NCBI GenBank assembly: GCA_900770535.1
Contig: CAAHDV010000211.1
Span: 1-13,599 of the forward strand
Source of the DNA: Lachnospiraceae bacterium
GTDB lineage: Bacteria > Bacillota > Clostridia > Lachnospirales > Lachnospiraceae
Length of the DNA: 13,599 nt
Reading direction: 5' to 3'
Positions 1 through 6,271 of this stretch are shown here, piece by piece (position 1 is the stretch's first letter; every line of letters begins with the position of its first letter). The notes below the pieces were generated by a model. The model was not told where the DNA came from and did not search any database. It saw only the letters and a program-made list of their open reading frames with translations. The position numbers were made by a program, and so were the translations under genes.

Positions 1-341
1 CCAGCCGGCAGGAACAGACAGTTTCCTGCACGCATAATGACGCGTGTCATCAGTTTTTCCCAGTATTCGCTGTTTAAGGCACGTCCGGAATTCTGGATAT
101 AGGACTCCGGCACTTCTGCCTTTGCATAGGAGAATGTCTGTAAATCACGGACAACCGTTTCCCGGTCACCATCATAATGAATGACGATTTCACTCAGGCG
201 TTCCCGTACTTTTACGGAAATAGCGTATGGTTTTGCGTTAAAATAATACTGCAGGGTATCGGCCTGCTCAATGCTCATGCGGCCCTGCAGGATCTGAACA
301 CGGATTCTTCCGCGGATCTCATGTTTGATCACAAATTTCAT
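1..341 (-). CDS. Heavy-metal-translocating P-type ATPase, N-terminal part (gene runs off the left edge)
   Basis: Only the first 113 or so codons are in the window. The protein starts MKFVIKHEIRGRIRVQILQ and goes on through DTLQYYFNAKPYAISVKV, an HMA-like ferredoxin fold typical of the N-terminus of a family of Firmicutes P1B-type metal ATPases. The usual CxxC metal-binding pair is absent from the visible part. The ATPase signatures (DKTGT, CPC-type membrane motif) would lie to the left of position 1 and cannot be checked. The ATG at 341 is preceded by AGAGGA at a normal distance. The gene lies downstream of the DUF6110 gene in the same direction but behind a hairpin terminator, so it probably has its own promoter in 342-436. 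The family exports or moves transition metals at the membrane; the metal cannot be told from here. Confidence 0.8.
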   Translation of the reverse strand, partial: MKFVIKHEIRGRIRVQILQGRMSIEQADTLQYYFNAKPYAISVKVRERLSEIVIHYDGDRETVVRDLQTFSYAKAEVPESYIQNSGRALNSEYWEKLMTRVIMRAGNCLFLPA

Positions 342-357
342 GGTGTATTCCTCTTTT

Positions 358-381
358 CGTTACGAAATTGTTTTTGTAACG
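358..381. promoter_or_regulatory. Inverted repeat upstream of the P-type ATPase, possible operator
   Basis: CGTTAC (358-363) and GTAACG (376-381) are perfect 6-bp arms 12 bp apart. The left arm also lies inside a smaller dyad, TTTCG-TTA-CGAAA (355-367). The repeat sits between the proposed -10 and the ribosome binding site of the ATPase gene, where a repressor would block transcription. The binding protein is unknown. Confidence 0.4.
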
Positions 382-382
382 T

Positions 383-411
383 TTTCTATCAGTAATAAAT
401 GCGCCAAACAA
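383..411 (-). promoter_or_regulatory. Possible promoter of the P-type ATPase gene
   Basis: Read on the minus strand, TTGTTT (406-411) and TAGAAA (383-388) are separated by 17 bp. Both hexamers are weak matches to the sigma-A consensus. The -35 falls in the loop of a second dyad, TAAATGCG (396-403) with CGCATTTA (412-419), which could be regulatory. The call also rests on the need for a promoter downstream of the terminator at 437-470. Confidence 0.35.
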
Positions 412-436
412 CGCATTTAAGGCATTTCAGGCAATG

Positions 437-470
437 AAAAAGGATGCAGAACATGATCATGCATCCCTTT
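437..470 (-). terminator. Rho-independent terminator after the DUF6110 gene
   Basis: A 7-bp perfect stem, GGATGCA (442-448) with TGCATCC (460-466), has an 11-nt loop containing ATGATCAT. On the minus strand it is followed by TTTTT. It lies about 70 bp after the DUF6110 stop codon and separates that gene from the ATPase gene. Confidence 0.7.
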
Positions 471-541
471 TCCTGCTTCCTTTTCAAAACAGAGAGCATG
501 CTTTTTCTGACCTTTGTCTCTGTCTGGTAAATAATCTGAGA

Positions 542-862
542 TTATGCTTCTACGGTCTCTTCCCCTGCCGCGGTCTCTTCAGCCTCTGCTGCCTCGTCAG
601 CGAATGCTGCAGCCTCTGCTTTTGCTGCGCGCTCCTCGTTGATCTGCTGAGCCTCTGCCAGGATGTCCTCTGCGTTAGCCTGTACGCTTGCTGCTACATT
701 CATTACGCATGTCTTTGCGCGAAGGACAGCTGCGGTGCAGTTGGTGTAAACTTTCTTAGCGTCCTCGCTTGCAAGAATCTTAACACCTGCGGTACCGAAC
801 AGAACACCTGCTGCAAAAATTCCAGATTTCTTAACATCTAATGCTTTTAAAACGTTTAACAT
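542..862 (-). CDS. DUF6110 family small protein
   Basis: A 106-residue protein, MLNVLKALDVKKSGIFAAGV onward. The ATG at 862 is chosen because AGGAGG lies just upstream of it; the in-frame ATG at 880 overlaps that Shine-Dalgarno sequence and is rejected. The N-terminal third holds a short hydrophobic Gly/Ala-rich stretch (about residues 13-29, GIFAAGVLFGTAGVKIL), then SEDAKKVYTNCTAAVLRAK and a long helical, Ala/Glu-rich acidic tail without clear fold. The pattern is that of DUF6110, a family of unknown function that in clostridia is repeatedly found beside P-type metal ATPases and Fur-like regulators, as here. A role as an accessory to the neighbouring metal ATPase is an inference from context only. 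Confidence 0.8.
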   Translation of the reverse strand: MLNVLKALDVKKSGIFAAGVLFGTAGVKILASEDAKKVYTNCTAAVLRAKTCVMNVAASVQANAEDILAEAQQINEERAAKAEAAAFADEAAEAEETAAGEETVEA

Positions 863-909
863 GATTGGATTCCTCCTCATAAGTATTTTTATTATTTTGT
901 TTAACGGGT

Positions 910-938
910 ATTCTAACGCATTGATTTCTAAATTTCAA
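910..938 (-). promoter_or_regulatory. Promoter of the DUF6110 gene
   Basis: On the minus strand, TTGAAA (933-938) and TAGAAT (910-915) are separated by exactly 17 bp, a good sigma-A promoter about 48 bp before the start codon. An AACGCATT octamer next to the -10 (915-922) recurs at 410-417 in the proposed ATPase promoter. Confidence 0.7.
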
Positions 939-969
939 GAGTTTTTTTGATAAAATTTCTTAATAAAGA

Positions 970-1015
970 CAAAAAAGAGCAGTTAATGATATTTTTTCTC
1001 ATTAACTGCTCTTTT
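970..1015 (-). terminator. Strong terminator at the end of the feo-fur operon
   Basis: A 17-bp perfect stem pairs 973-989 with 999-1015 around a 9-nt loop. On the minus strand the stem is followed by a run of T (complement of 971-976). It lies about 65 bp after the stop of the Fur-like gene and before the DUF6110 promoter, so the feo operon ends here. Confidence 0.9.
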
Positions 1016-1080
1016 CACGGTTTTTCCCCGTTAAAAGTTAGCTTTTGCTTCCTTTTTTCCGTGAAATCACCGGCATCACT

Positions 1081-1356
1081 TCATGCAAATGCCATATTCT
1101 CACCCATGCCGTAATCAATGCGGTACATGTTCTTTCTCTGGATCAGTCCTGCTTCCTCCAGAGTCTTTACCATGCGGTAAACGGTAGCCATACCAATACT
1201 TGGATCACGTTTTGCTGCCTTGTAATAAATTTCCTTGCAGCAGCTGCACTCATCCTGCAAAATCACATCAATCAAAAGTTTTCTCTGGCTGGTAATCCGG
1301 CAGCCATTCTTCTTCAGTTCAGAAATAATAAATCCTTTTTTTGCCTCAGCTGACAT
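1081..1356 (-). CDS. Short Fur-family (winged-helix only) regulator
   Basis: A 91-residue protein matching only the N-terminal DNA-binding domain of the Fur family: KKNGCRITSQRKLLIDVIL at about residues 16-34, then the recognition-helix segment GMATVYRMVKTLEEAGLI at about 55-72. Usual Fur proteins are about 140 residues and continue into a dimerisation and metal-binding domain with His-rich and CxxC motifs. Here the stop follows at DYGMGENMAFA, and no Fur C-terminus is apparent on reading past it. The segment DECSCCKEIYY (Cys37, Cys39, Cys40) is a possible metal or redox site. Start ATG 1356 has AGGAGG 7 nt upstream. It is the last gene of the feo operon and has an RTTAG-N6-CTAAC dyad right before its ribosome binding site, which suggests autoregulation or at least metal control. 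Confidence 0.8.
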   Translation of the reverse strand: MSAEAKKGFIISELKKNGCRITSQRKLLIDVILQDECSCCKEIYYKAAKRDPSIGMATVYRMVKTLEEAGLIQRKNMYRIDYGMGENMAFA

Positions 1357-1381
1357 AAAGTACCTCCTTTTGGTTGTTTTG

Positions 1382-1397
1382 GTTAGTAGTTGCTAAC
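1382..1397. promoter_or_regulatory. RTTAG-N6-CTAAC operator before the Fur-like gene
   Basis: GTTAG (1382-1386) and CTAAC (1393-1397) are perfect 5-bp arms 6 bp apart, with the same spacing as the dyads in the feo and DUF3793 promoters. The site ends 25 bp before the ATG of the Fur-like gene. No convincing -35/-10 pair was found around it. Confidence 0.65.
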
Positions 1398-1408
1398 TCG
1401 GTTTTTTA

Positions 1409-1436
1409 CAGAAAGGGCAGCGACACTGCCCTTCTG
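1409..1436 (-). terminator. Intra-operon hairpin between the Cys-rich peptide and Fur-like genes
   Basis: CAGAAAGGGCAG (1409-1420) pairs with CTGCCCTTCTG (1426-1436), with one bulged base and a 5-nt loop. On the minus strand the GC-rich core is followed by TTTCTGT, a short U-tract. It could be a partial terminator that lowers fur expression relative to feoB, or a processing hairpin. Confidence 0.5.
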
Positions 1437-1443
1437 AAATTTG

Positions 1444-1608
1444 TTATTTTACTTTAGAATCCGGGGTGGAAGGATGGCAGCTTGCACAGCCCGCACAGCC
1501 GGCGCAGCTTCCAGTACATCCGCCCGACTTTTTCTGATCGTGATGCTTTTTGATCACATAGATACAATATCCGGCGATGACGGCCACTACAATAATATCT
1601 GCTAACAC
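1444..1608 (-). CDS. FeoB-associated Cys-rich membrane protein
   Basis: A 54-residue protein that starts at GTG (1608), so ATG-only gene finding misses it. It reads MLADIIVVAVIAGYCIYVIK (one membrane helix, about residues 3-20), a short basic HHDQKK segment, then GGCTGSCAGCAGCASCH, with five cysteines spaced by two or three residues. This layout (one helix, basic link, Cys-rich tail) is that of the FeoB-associated Cys-rich membrane protein family, which in clostridia follows feoB and is thought to help ferrous iron transfer. A TGA stop six codons upstream in frame leaves GTG as the first start. AGAAGGG lies about 7 nt before it. It follows feoB by about 87 bp. The overlapping 68-codon ATG frame at 1454-1660 is a shadow. 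Confidence 0.85.
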   Translation of the reverse strand: MLADIIVVAVIAGYCIYVIKKHHDQKKSGGCTGSCAGCAGCASCHPSTPDSKVK

Positions 1609-1638
1609 TTCGTTTCCCTTCTTTCAACACAGCCCCGG

Positions 1639-1652
1639 CCGGTGAAAACCGG
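1639..1652. other. Small GC-rich hairpin between feoB and the Cys-rich peptide gene
   Basis: CCGGT (1639-1643) and ACCGG (1648-1652) form a 5-bp stem with a 4-nt loop, embedded in a slightly longer CCCGG/CCGGG context. There is no T-tract, so it is not a standard terminator. It may protect or separate the feoB message from the downstream part. Confidence 0.35.
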
Positions 1653-1695
1653 GACTGCAAAATTCAATTTCAAAATGGATGTAAATTCAGATTGC

Positions 1696-3879
1696 TTATG
1701 AAGCAGCCTGTACAGATCTCTTTGCGTAGGTCTTCTGATCTTTGTACGGATCCGGACGGAACAGCATGAACAGCATGAACAGTAATACTACAAATGCGAT
1801 CACGGTCCAGACACCGAAGGTACCATACAGTAAGAAGGAACCAATCTGGTAAACTACCAGAGTTACAGCGTAAGCGAAAATATTCTGGAATGCGATTGCG
1901 AACCAGAACCACTTACGGCTCTGCATCTCTTTTGCCATGGTAGAAATCGCTGCCAGACACGGAGAGTCAAACAGGTTGAACAAAAGGAAGCTGAAGCCTG
2001 CCAGAGCGGTCGGGAACCACATGCCAACGCCTGCAGCAACAGTATCTGCATCCTCGACATCACCTGCAACGTTTGCAAGTACACCCATGGTAGAAACGAT
2101 ACCCTCTTTTGCGCTGAAGCCGGAGATCGCAGCTGCAACCGGCTGCCACTCGCCCCATCCAAGCGGTGCGAACAGCGGAGCGATAGCACCGCCGACGATA
2201 GCCATAAGGCTGTCTGCGGAATCCTCAACCATACCAAATGCGCCATCCTGAATACCGAAGCTACTTAAGATCCACATCACTACGCAGGCCAGGAACAGAA
2301 CCGTACCTGCCTTGATGAAGAAGCCCTTCAGTCTCTCCCATACATGCAGAAGCACAGTTCTTGCAGACGGGATGTGGTACTGCGGCAGCTCCATAACGAA
2401 CGGAGCCGGCTTGCCGGAGAACGGCTTGGTCTTCTTTAACATGATTGCTGCAACTAACACTGCAACGATACCTGCAAAATACATGAGTGGGGTGATAAAG
2501 CCAGCAACATCCCAGCCGGTTACATAACCGGCCATAACACCGCCCATAAGAGCGATAACCGGAAGCTTCGCACCGCACGGAATGAAGGTAGCGGTCATAA
2601 TGGTAAGGCGTCTGTCGTTATCCTGCTCGATGGTCTTGGAAGCCATGATTCCAGGAATACCGCAGCCGGAAGAAATCAGCAACGGAATGAAGCTCTTACC
2701 GGACAGTCCGAAGTGACGGAAGACACGGTCCATAACGAATGCAATACGTACCATGTAACCGCAGTCCTCAAGGATGGACAGGAACAGGAACAGGATTGCC
2801 ATCTGCGGCATGAATCCAAGCACTGCGCCCAGACCGCCGATGACACCGTCAACCGCAAGGCTGATGATGAAATCGCTTGCGCCTGCATTGGTGAGGAAGT
2901 TGGTTGCAACATCCTGAATTGCGCCTACGAAGGTATCATTGGTCCAGTCGGTAACGAAGGTACCGACGGTGGTTACAGATATGTAGTAAACAACCCACAT
3001 GATCGCGATGAAGATCGGAATACCAAGAATACGGTTGGTTACGATCTGATCGATCTTATCGGATACGGTCATCTTGTCTTTGCCCTTCTTTACGGAAGAG
3101 GAAACGACTTTCTGAATGAATTTGTAACGCTCGTCGGTTACAATACTCTCCATATCGTCATCATGCTTTTCTTCAAGCTCTTTTCTTACAGAATCTACAA
3201 CGTTCTTTGCAGATGCCGGAAGTGCTACGCTCTCAACGACCTTGCTGTCGTTCTCAAGGAATTTGACTGCGTACCATCTCTTCTTGTCAGCAGTGATGCT
3301 GTCCGGAAGAACTTCAACTACTGCTGCGACTGCCTTCTCCATCTCCTCAGAGAAGATTTCCTTCGGCAGGTCAACGTCTTTCTTGTGAGCAACCTCAACA
3401 GCCTTGTCGATCAGCTTGTCAAGACCGGTCTGCTTTAATGCGGAGGTCTCAACAACCGGGCAGTTCATTAGCATGGACAGGCGCTCTACATCGATCTTCA
3501 TGCCTCTCTTCTCCAGAAGGTCGGTCATGTTTAATGCAATGACAACCGGAACACCGGTCTCGATGAGCTGCGTGGTTAAGTATAAGTTACGCTCGATGTT
3601 GGTGGAATCCACAAGGTCCACGATGACATCCGGGTTCTCTTTCAGCACGTAGTCACGGCTGACAACCTCCTCCAGTGTATATGGAGACATGGAATAAATA
3701 CCCGGAAGATCGGTTACGATCACATCCTCATGTTTTCCTTTGGTTTTTAATTTACCTTCTTTTTTCTCTACCGTAACACCCGGCCAGTTACCTACATACT
3801 GGTTTGCACCGGTGAGGGCATTGAACATGGTTGTCTTACCACAGTTCGGGTTTCCGGCAAGTGCAATCTTAATTGCCAT
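1696..3879 (-). CDS. feoB: Ferrous iron transport protein B (FeoB)
   Basis: A 727-residue inner-membrane ferrous iron permease with an N-terminal G-protein domain. Visible motifs: G1 GNPNCGKTT (9-17), G2 region GNWPGVTVEKKEG (30-42), G3 DLPG (57-60), G4 NMTD (117-120) and G5-like SAL (146-148). A helical spacer runs to about 270. The membrane domain then shows the Cys-containing gate motifs SSGCGIPGIMAS (about 403-414) and FIPCGAKLPV (about 432-441). Length is normal for clostridial FeoB. I start at ATG 3879 (MAIKIALAG), the usual FeoB N-terminus; the in-frame ATG at 3903 adds eight residues and has no good ribosome binding site, although purine-rich AGGAAAGAGAG lies just inside it and would serve 3879. 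The C-terminus ends KRSVQAAS without a Cys-rich tail, which is supplied by the separate small gene downstream. Confidence 0.96.
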   Translation of the reverse strand: MAIKIALAGNPNCGKTTMFNALTGANQYVGNWPGVTVEKKEGKLKTKGKHEDVIVTDLPGIYSMSPYTLEEVVSRDYVLKENPDVIVDLVDSTNIERNLYLTTQLIETGVPVVIALNMTDLLEKRGMKIDVERLSMLMNCPVVETSALKQTGLDKLIDKAVEVAHKKDVDLPKEIFSEEMEKAVAAVVEVLPDSITADKKRWYAVKFLENDSKVVESVALPASAKNVVDSVRKELEEKHDDDMESIVTDERYKFIQKVVSSSVKKGKDKMTVSDKIDQIVTNRILGIPIFIAIMWVVYYISVTTVGTFVTDWTNDTFVGAIQDVATNFLTNAGASDFIISLAVDGVIGGLGAVLGFMPQMAILFLFLSILEDCGYMVRIAFVMDRVFRHFGLSGKSFIPLLISSGCGIPGIMASKTIEQDNDRRLTIMTATFIPCGAKLPVIALMGGVMAGYVTGWDVAGFITPLMYFAGIVAVLVAAIMLKKTKPFSGKPAPFVMELPQYHIPSARTVLLHVWERLKGFFIKAGTVLFLACVVMWILSSFGIQDGAFGMVEDSADSLMAIVGGAIAPLFAPLGWGEWQPVAAAISGFSAKEGIVSTMGVLANVAGDVEDADTVAAGVGMWFPTALAGFSFLLFNLFDSPCLAAISTMAKEMQSRKWFWFAIAFQNIFAYAVTLVVYQIGSFLLYGTFGVWTVIAFVVLLFMLFMLFRPDPYKDQKTYAKRSVQAAS

Positions 3880-3925
3880 TTTTTTCTCGCTCTCTTTCCT
3901 CATTTTTGTCGTGTTATATGGTTAA

Positions 3926-4144
3926 TTATTTTACCTCTACGCACTGAGCATCGTCTTTTCTGACGGAGAGCTCATAGCCTCTGACGGTAATTTCAACCGG
4001 GTCTCCAAGAGGAGCAACTTTTCTGATGTAAAGCTCGCTTCCTTTCGTGATACCCATGTCCATAATACGACGCTTGTAAGCACCATCACCACTGATCTTG
4101 GTTACCACAACGGTACTTCCAACTGCTGCATCACCTAAAGTCAT
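3926..4144 (-). CDS. feoA: FeoA family protein (second copy, next to feoB)
   Basis: A 72-residue protein, MTLGDAAVGSTVVVTKISGD onward, with the FeoA SH3-like pattern: the YKRRIMDMGITKGSELYI core (GI then a basic/hydrophobic strand) and a closing ELSVRKDDAQCVEV strand. FeoA proteins are cytoplasmic and act on FeoB during ferrous iron uptake. ATG 4144 is preceded by AAAGGAG at 9 nt; a longer reading to 4165 would use TTG and overlap the ribosome binding site. The gene ends 46 bp before feoB and starts 110 bp after the first feoA. The two FeoA proteins differ strongly in sequence, so they are not a recent duplication. Confidence 0.93.
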   Translation of the reverse strand: MTLGDAAVGSTVVVTKISGDGAYKRRIMDMGITKGSELYIRKVAPLGDPVEITVRGYELSVRKDDAQCVEVK

Positions 4145-4254
4145 CGTCTTATTCTCCTTTCCCAAAGATCACTGCCATCCGCTTTGTATTGCCATGCCAC
4201 AGCGGACTGACAGATAAATTTCATTTGTATATAGTTACGCACCTCACGGAAAGC

Positions 4255-4473
4255 TTACGCTACCATGATGTGACGAGCCATATCCTGGTTAATTGCAACT
4301 CTGGAATCTTTGATGTTCACGATCACGTTGCCTCCGATCGCGGAAATTACTGTTACTTCAGATCCAACTACAAATCCGAGGTTTGCCAGAAAACGTTTGG
4401 TTTCATCGTTTCCTCCGACTCTCTGAATCTTGCTTGCCTGTCCAACCGGCGCCATAGTAAGTGGCATCATCAT
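4255..4473 (-). CDS. feoA: FeoA family protein (first copy, operon leader)
   Basis: A 72-residue protein, MMMPLTMAPVGQASKIQRVG onward, with the FeoA core TKRFLANLGFVVGSEVTVIS and the closing SRVAINQDMARHIMV. It is the first gene of the feo operon. Three successive ATG codons (4473, 4470, 4467) make the exact start uncertain by two residues; the purine-rich stretch AAGAAAGAAGATGA upstream is a weak ribosome binding site. Tandem divergent feoA genes ahead of feoB are common in clostridia, and the division of labour between them is not settled. Confidence 0.92.
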   Translation of the reverse strand: MMMPLTMAPVGQASKIQRVGGNDETKRFLANLGFVVGSEVTVISAIGGNVIVNIKDSRVAINQDMARHIMVA

Positions 4474-4541
4474 TCATCTTCTTTCTTTTTAATATGTATG
4501 TACATTATTTCTATTTCGTCTGTCAGCGCACAGCAACAATA

Positions 4542-4557
4542 ATTAGTGCCCGCTAAC
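4542..4557. promoter_or_regulatory. RTTAG-N6-CTAAC operator, promoter-proximal site of the feo operon
   Basis: ATTAG (4542-4546), 6 bp, CTAAC (4553-4557). It lies at and just after the expected transcription start of the feo promoter, 21 bp (two helical turns) from the next site. Confidence 0.65.
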
Positions 4558-4562
4558 TTGAG

Positions 4563-4578
4563 ATTAGTATAGGCTAAC
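4563..4578. promoter_or_regulatory. RTTAG-N6-CTAAC operator over the feo -10 element
   Basis: ATTAG (4563-4567), 6 bp, CTAAC (4574-4578). The -10 hexamer TATACT (minus strand, 4566-4571) lies inside it, so bound protein would block RNA polymerase. A further half site, GTTAG, lies at 4583-4587. Confidence 0.72.
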
Positions 4579-4594
4579 CCGAGTTAGCAGTCAA
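4566..4594 (-). promoter_or_regulatory. Promoter of the feo operon
   Basis: On the minus strand, TTGACT (4589-4594) and TATACT (4566-4571) have a 17-bp spacer; each hexamer is one mismatch from the sigma-A consensus. Transcription would start near 4559, giving a leader of about 86 nt before feoA. The promoter is covered by the dyads listed separately. Confidence 0.85.
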
Positions 4595-4621
4595 CAACTT
4601 TCTCGTATTTTTCTCATTTTT

Positions 4622-4637
4622 GTTAGGTATTACTAAC
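4622..4637. promoter_or_regulatory. RTTAG-N6-CTAAC operator, upstream site of the feo operon
   Basis: GTTAG (4622-4626), 6 bp, CTAAC (4633-4637), with perfect 5-bp arms. It lies about 30 bp upstream of the -35 and could support cooperative repression or looping. Confidence 0.6.
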
Positions 4638-4674
4638 CACATATTTTCTTATTGAGAAAAATTTATTCATAATA

Positions 4675-4723
4675 GAAACAAAACAGGACCGAAAAATCCG
4701 TTGTGGATTTTTCGGTCCTGTTT
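4675..4723 (-). terminator. Strong terminator of the znu operon
   Basis: A 19-bp perfect stem, 4681-4699 with 4705-4723, has a 5-nt loop (GTTGT). On the minus strand it ends TTT and runs into TGTTTC. It lies 14 bp after the permease stop codon and insulates the feo promoter from the znu operon. Confidence 0.92.
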
Positions 4724-4736
4724 CTGTGTAATACTT

Positions 4737-5564
4737 TTACTTTTTCGTCACCCGCATCATCGCGCTCTGAACCACGCTGAACACAACAAACGCAGCCAGG
4801 TTCACCATTACCACGCTGGCTCCAGCCGGGGTTGAAAATCCATAGGAGAAGATGATTCCAAACAGGAAGCATACAACTGCCAGCACGCCGGAGCAGATCA
4901 CCACACCACGGAAGCTTTTAAATATCCGCATGGAGGTCAGCGCCGGGAAAATGATGAGGCTGGAAATCAGCATGGCTCCCATCATTCGCATGCCGAGAAC
5001 AATGGTGACTGCCGTCAGCACGGCAATCAGAACGTTGTAAAGTTCAACATTCACACCGGTAGCCTTTGCGAAATTCTCATCAAAGGTAACTGCAAACAGC
5101 TTGTTGTAACAGAACACAAACAAACACAGTACAATGATGGACAGCACAGCACTTAAGATCACGTCCTCCCGGCTCATAGCCAGGATACTTCCGAACATAT
5201 AGCTGCTGACATCGGTGGTCATACCGGTTGTCAGCGATGTGACAATGATTCCGACAGCCAGGGAGCTTGCGGAGATCATGGCGATAGCCGCATCACTTTT
5301 GACTTTTCCGTGCTCAGTAATGCGGAGCAGGAAAAACGCTGCCAGCACCACCAGCGGGATGGAAACCTTCAGCGGCGACCAACCGGCCGCAACAGCAATG
5401 GAAAGTGCGCCGAAGGATACATGGGAGAGTCCGTCTCCGATCATGGAATAGCGCTTTAGTACCAGGCTTACTCCCAGAAGGGCACAGCATAAAGACACCA
5501 GAATGCCTCCCACCAGGGCGCGTACCACAAAGGGATAGGAAAGCATTTCAGAGATCATACTCAT
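4737..5564 (-). CDS. znuB: Zinc/manganese ABC transporter permease (ZnuB/MntB type)
   Basis: A 275-residue integral membrane protein of the ABC-3 family, usual length. It has about eight hydrophobic segments, for example VVRALVGGILVSLCCALLGV near the N-terminus and GASVVMVNLAAFVVFSVV at the C-terminus. The family segment VLKRYSMIGDGLSHVSFGAL (about 36-55) and the later GMRMMGAMLISSLIIFPAL are clear. It forms the channel through which the metal delivered by the binding protein passes, driven by the ATPase encoded just upstream. The ATG at 5564 overlaps the stop codon of the ATPase gene (ATGA), with GGAGGTGA upstream, so the two are translationally coupled. Zinc rather than manganese is favoured only because the partner binding protein is His-rich. 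Confidence 0.92.
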   Translation of the reverse strand: MSMISEMLSYPFVVRALVGGILVSLCCALLGVSLVLKRYSMIGDGLSHVSFGALSIAVAAGWSPLKVSIPLVVLAAFFLLRITEHGKVKSDAAIAMISASSLAVGIIVTSLTTGMTTDVSSYMFGSILAMSREDVILSAVLSIIVLCLFVFCYNKLFAVTFDENFAKATGVNVELYNVLIAVLTAVTIVLGMRMMGAMLISSLIIFPALTSMRIFKSFRGVVICSGVLAVVCFLFGIIFSYGFSTPAGASVVMVNLAAFVVFSVVQSAMMRVTKK

Positions 5565-6271
5565 ACCTCGTCACCTCCCAGAAATTCTTTTCCGGCCACG
5601 CTCTGTCTGTATGCTTCTGCGGTTCCGCAGAATACGACCCTGCGGTGTAAATGCAAGATCTTATTAGCCTGGCTGATCACATTTCCGATATCGTGGGATA
5701 CCATGATGATGGTGATCCCGTCTTCTTTATTCAGCTTCTTAATTAAATGATAAAAATCCTGGATCGCGGATGGATCCAGTCCGGTGATCGGCTCATCCAG
5801 GATCAGAAGCTGCTCGGTGGCACAGAGAGCCCGCGCAATGAGGACGCGCTGCTGCTGGCCGCCAGAGAGTTCCCGGTAGCATTTGTTTTTCAGATGCTCA
5901 ATCCCAAGACGCTCCAGGTTGTGAGCTGCCAGCTTCCGCTCTGCCGGGGAATAAAACGGGCGGTTTCCACGGCGGCTTAAGGTGCCGGAAAGCACCACTT
6001 CCTGCACGGTAGCCGGGAAATCCTTCTGGGCTGCGGTCTGCTGAGGCAGATAGCCAATGCCGCCGCGCTTTAACTCATCCGCCACGGTCAGGGTACCTCC
6101 GGTTGGCTTTAACAGGCCAAGCATGCCTTTGATCAGGGTACTCTTTCCTGAACCATTCTCTCCCACCACGCAGAGGTAATCTCCCGGATAAATTTCCAAG
6201 TTCAGATCAATGACCGCGTCGTGGTTTTCATATCCAAAATCAGTGTGTTCGCATTTGATAATCGGATTCAT
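5561..6271 (-). CDS. znuC: Zinc/manganese ABC transporter ATP-binding protein (ZnuC type)
   Basis: A 236-residue cytoplasmic ATPase with a complete nucleotide-binding domain: Walker A GENGSGKST (37-45), Q-loop LPQQ (75-78), signature LSGGQQQR (135-142), Walker B LLILDEP (155-161) and H-loop VSHD (191-194). Its length and the N-terminal HTDFGYENHDAVIDLNLEI fit the metal-uptake (ABC-3 partner) class. The start ATG overlaps the binding-protein stop by one base (TGATG), and its own stop overlaps the permease start. The three genes therefore form one tightly coupled operon. Confidence 0.94.
   Translation of the reverse strand: MNPIIKCEHTDFGYENHDAVIDLNLEIYPGDYLCVVGENGSGKSTLIKGMLGLLKPTGGTLTVADELKRGGIGYLPQQTAAQKDFPATVQEVVLSGTLSRRGNRPFYSPAERKLAAHNLERLGIEHLKNKCYRELSGGQQQRVLIARALCATEQLLILDEPITGLDPSAIQDFYHLIKKLNKEDGITIIMVSHDIGNVISQANKILHLHRRVVFCGTAEAYRQSVAGKEFLGGDEV

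Noticed and set aside
434..841. Plus-strand Cys/Leu-rich frame opposite the DUF6110 gene
   Set aside because: Shadow of the Ala/Glu-rich DUF6110 coding sequence; it begins within the terminator hairpin.
1454..1660. 68-codon ATG frame over the Cys-rich peptide gene
   Set aside because: The GTG-started frame at 1444-1608 gives a recognisable membrane helix and Cys-rich tail; this one gives Arg-rich nonsense.
2713..3438. Plus-strand open frame of 241 codons within feoB
   Set aside because: It is antisense to the conserved FeoB membrane and linker region and resembles no protein.
4145..4254. Possible riboswitch or hairpin between the two feoA genes
   Set aside because: Only a 6-bp stem (TCCGCT/AGCGGA) with a long loop is visible; it is too weak to call.
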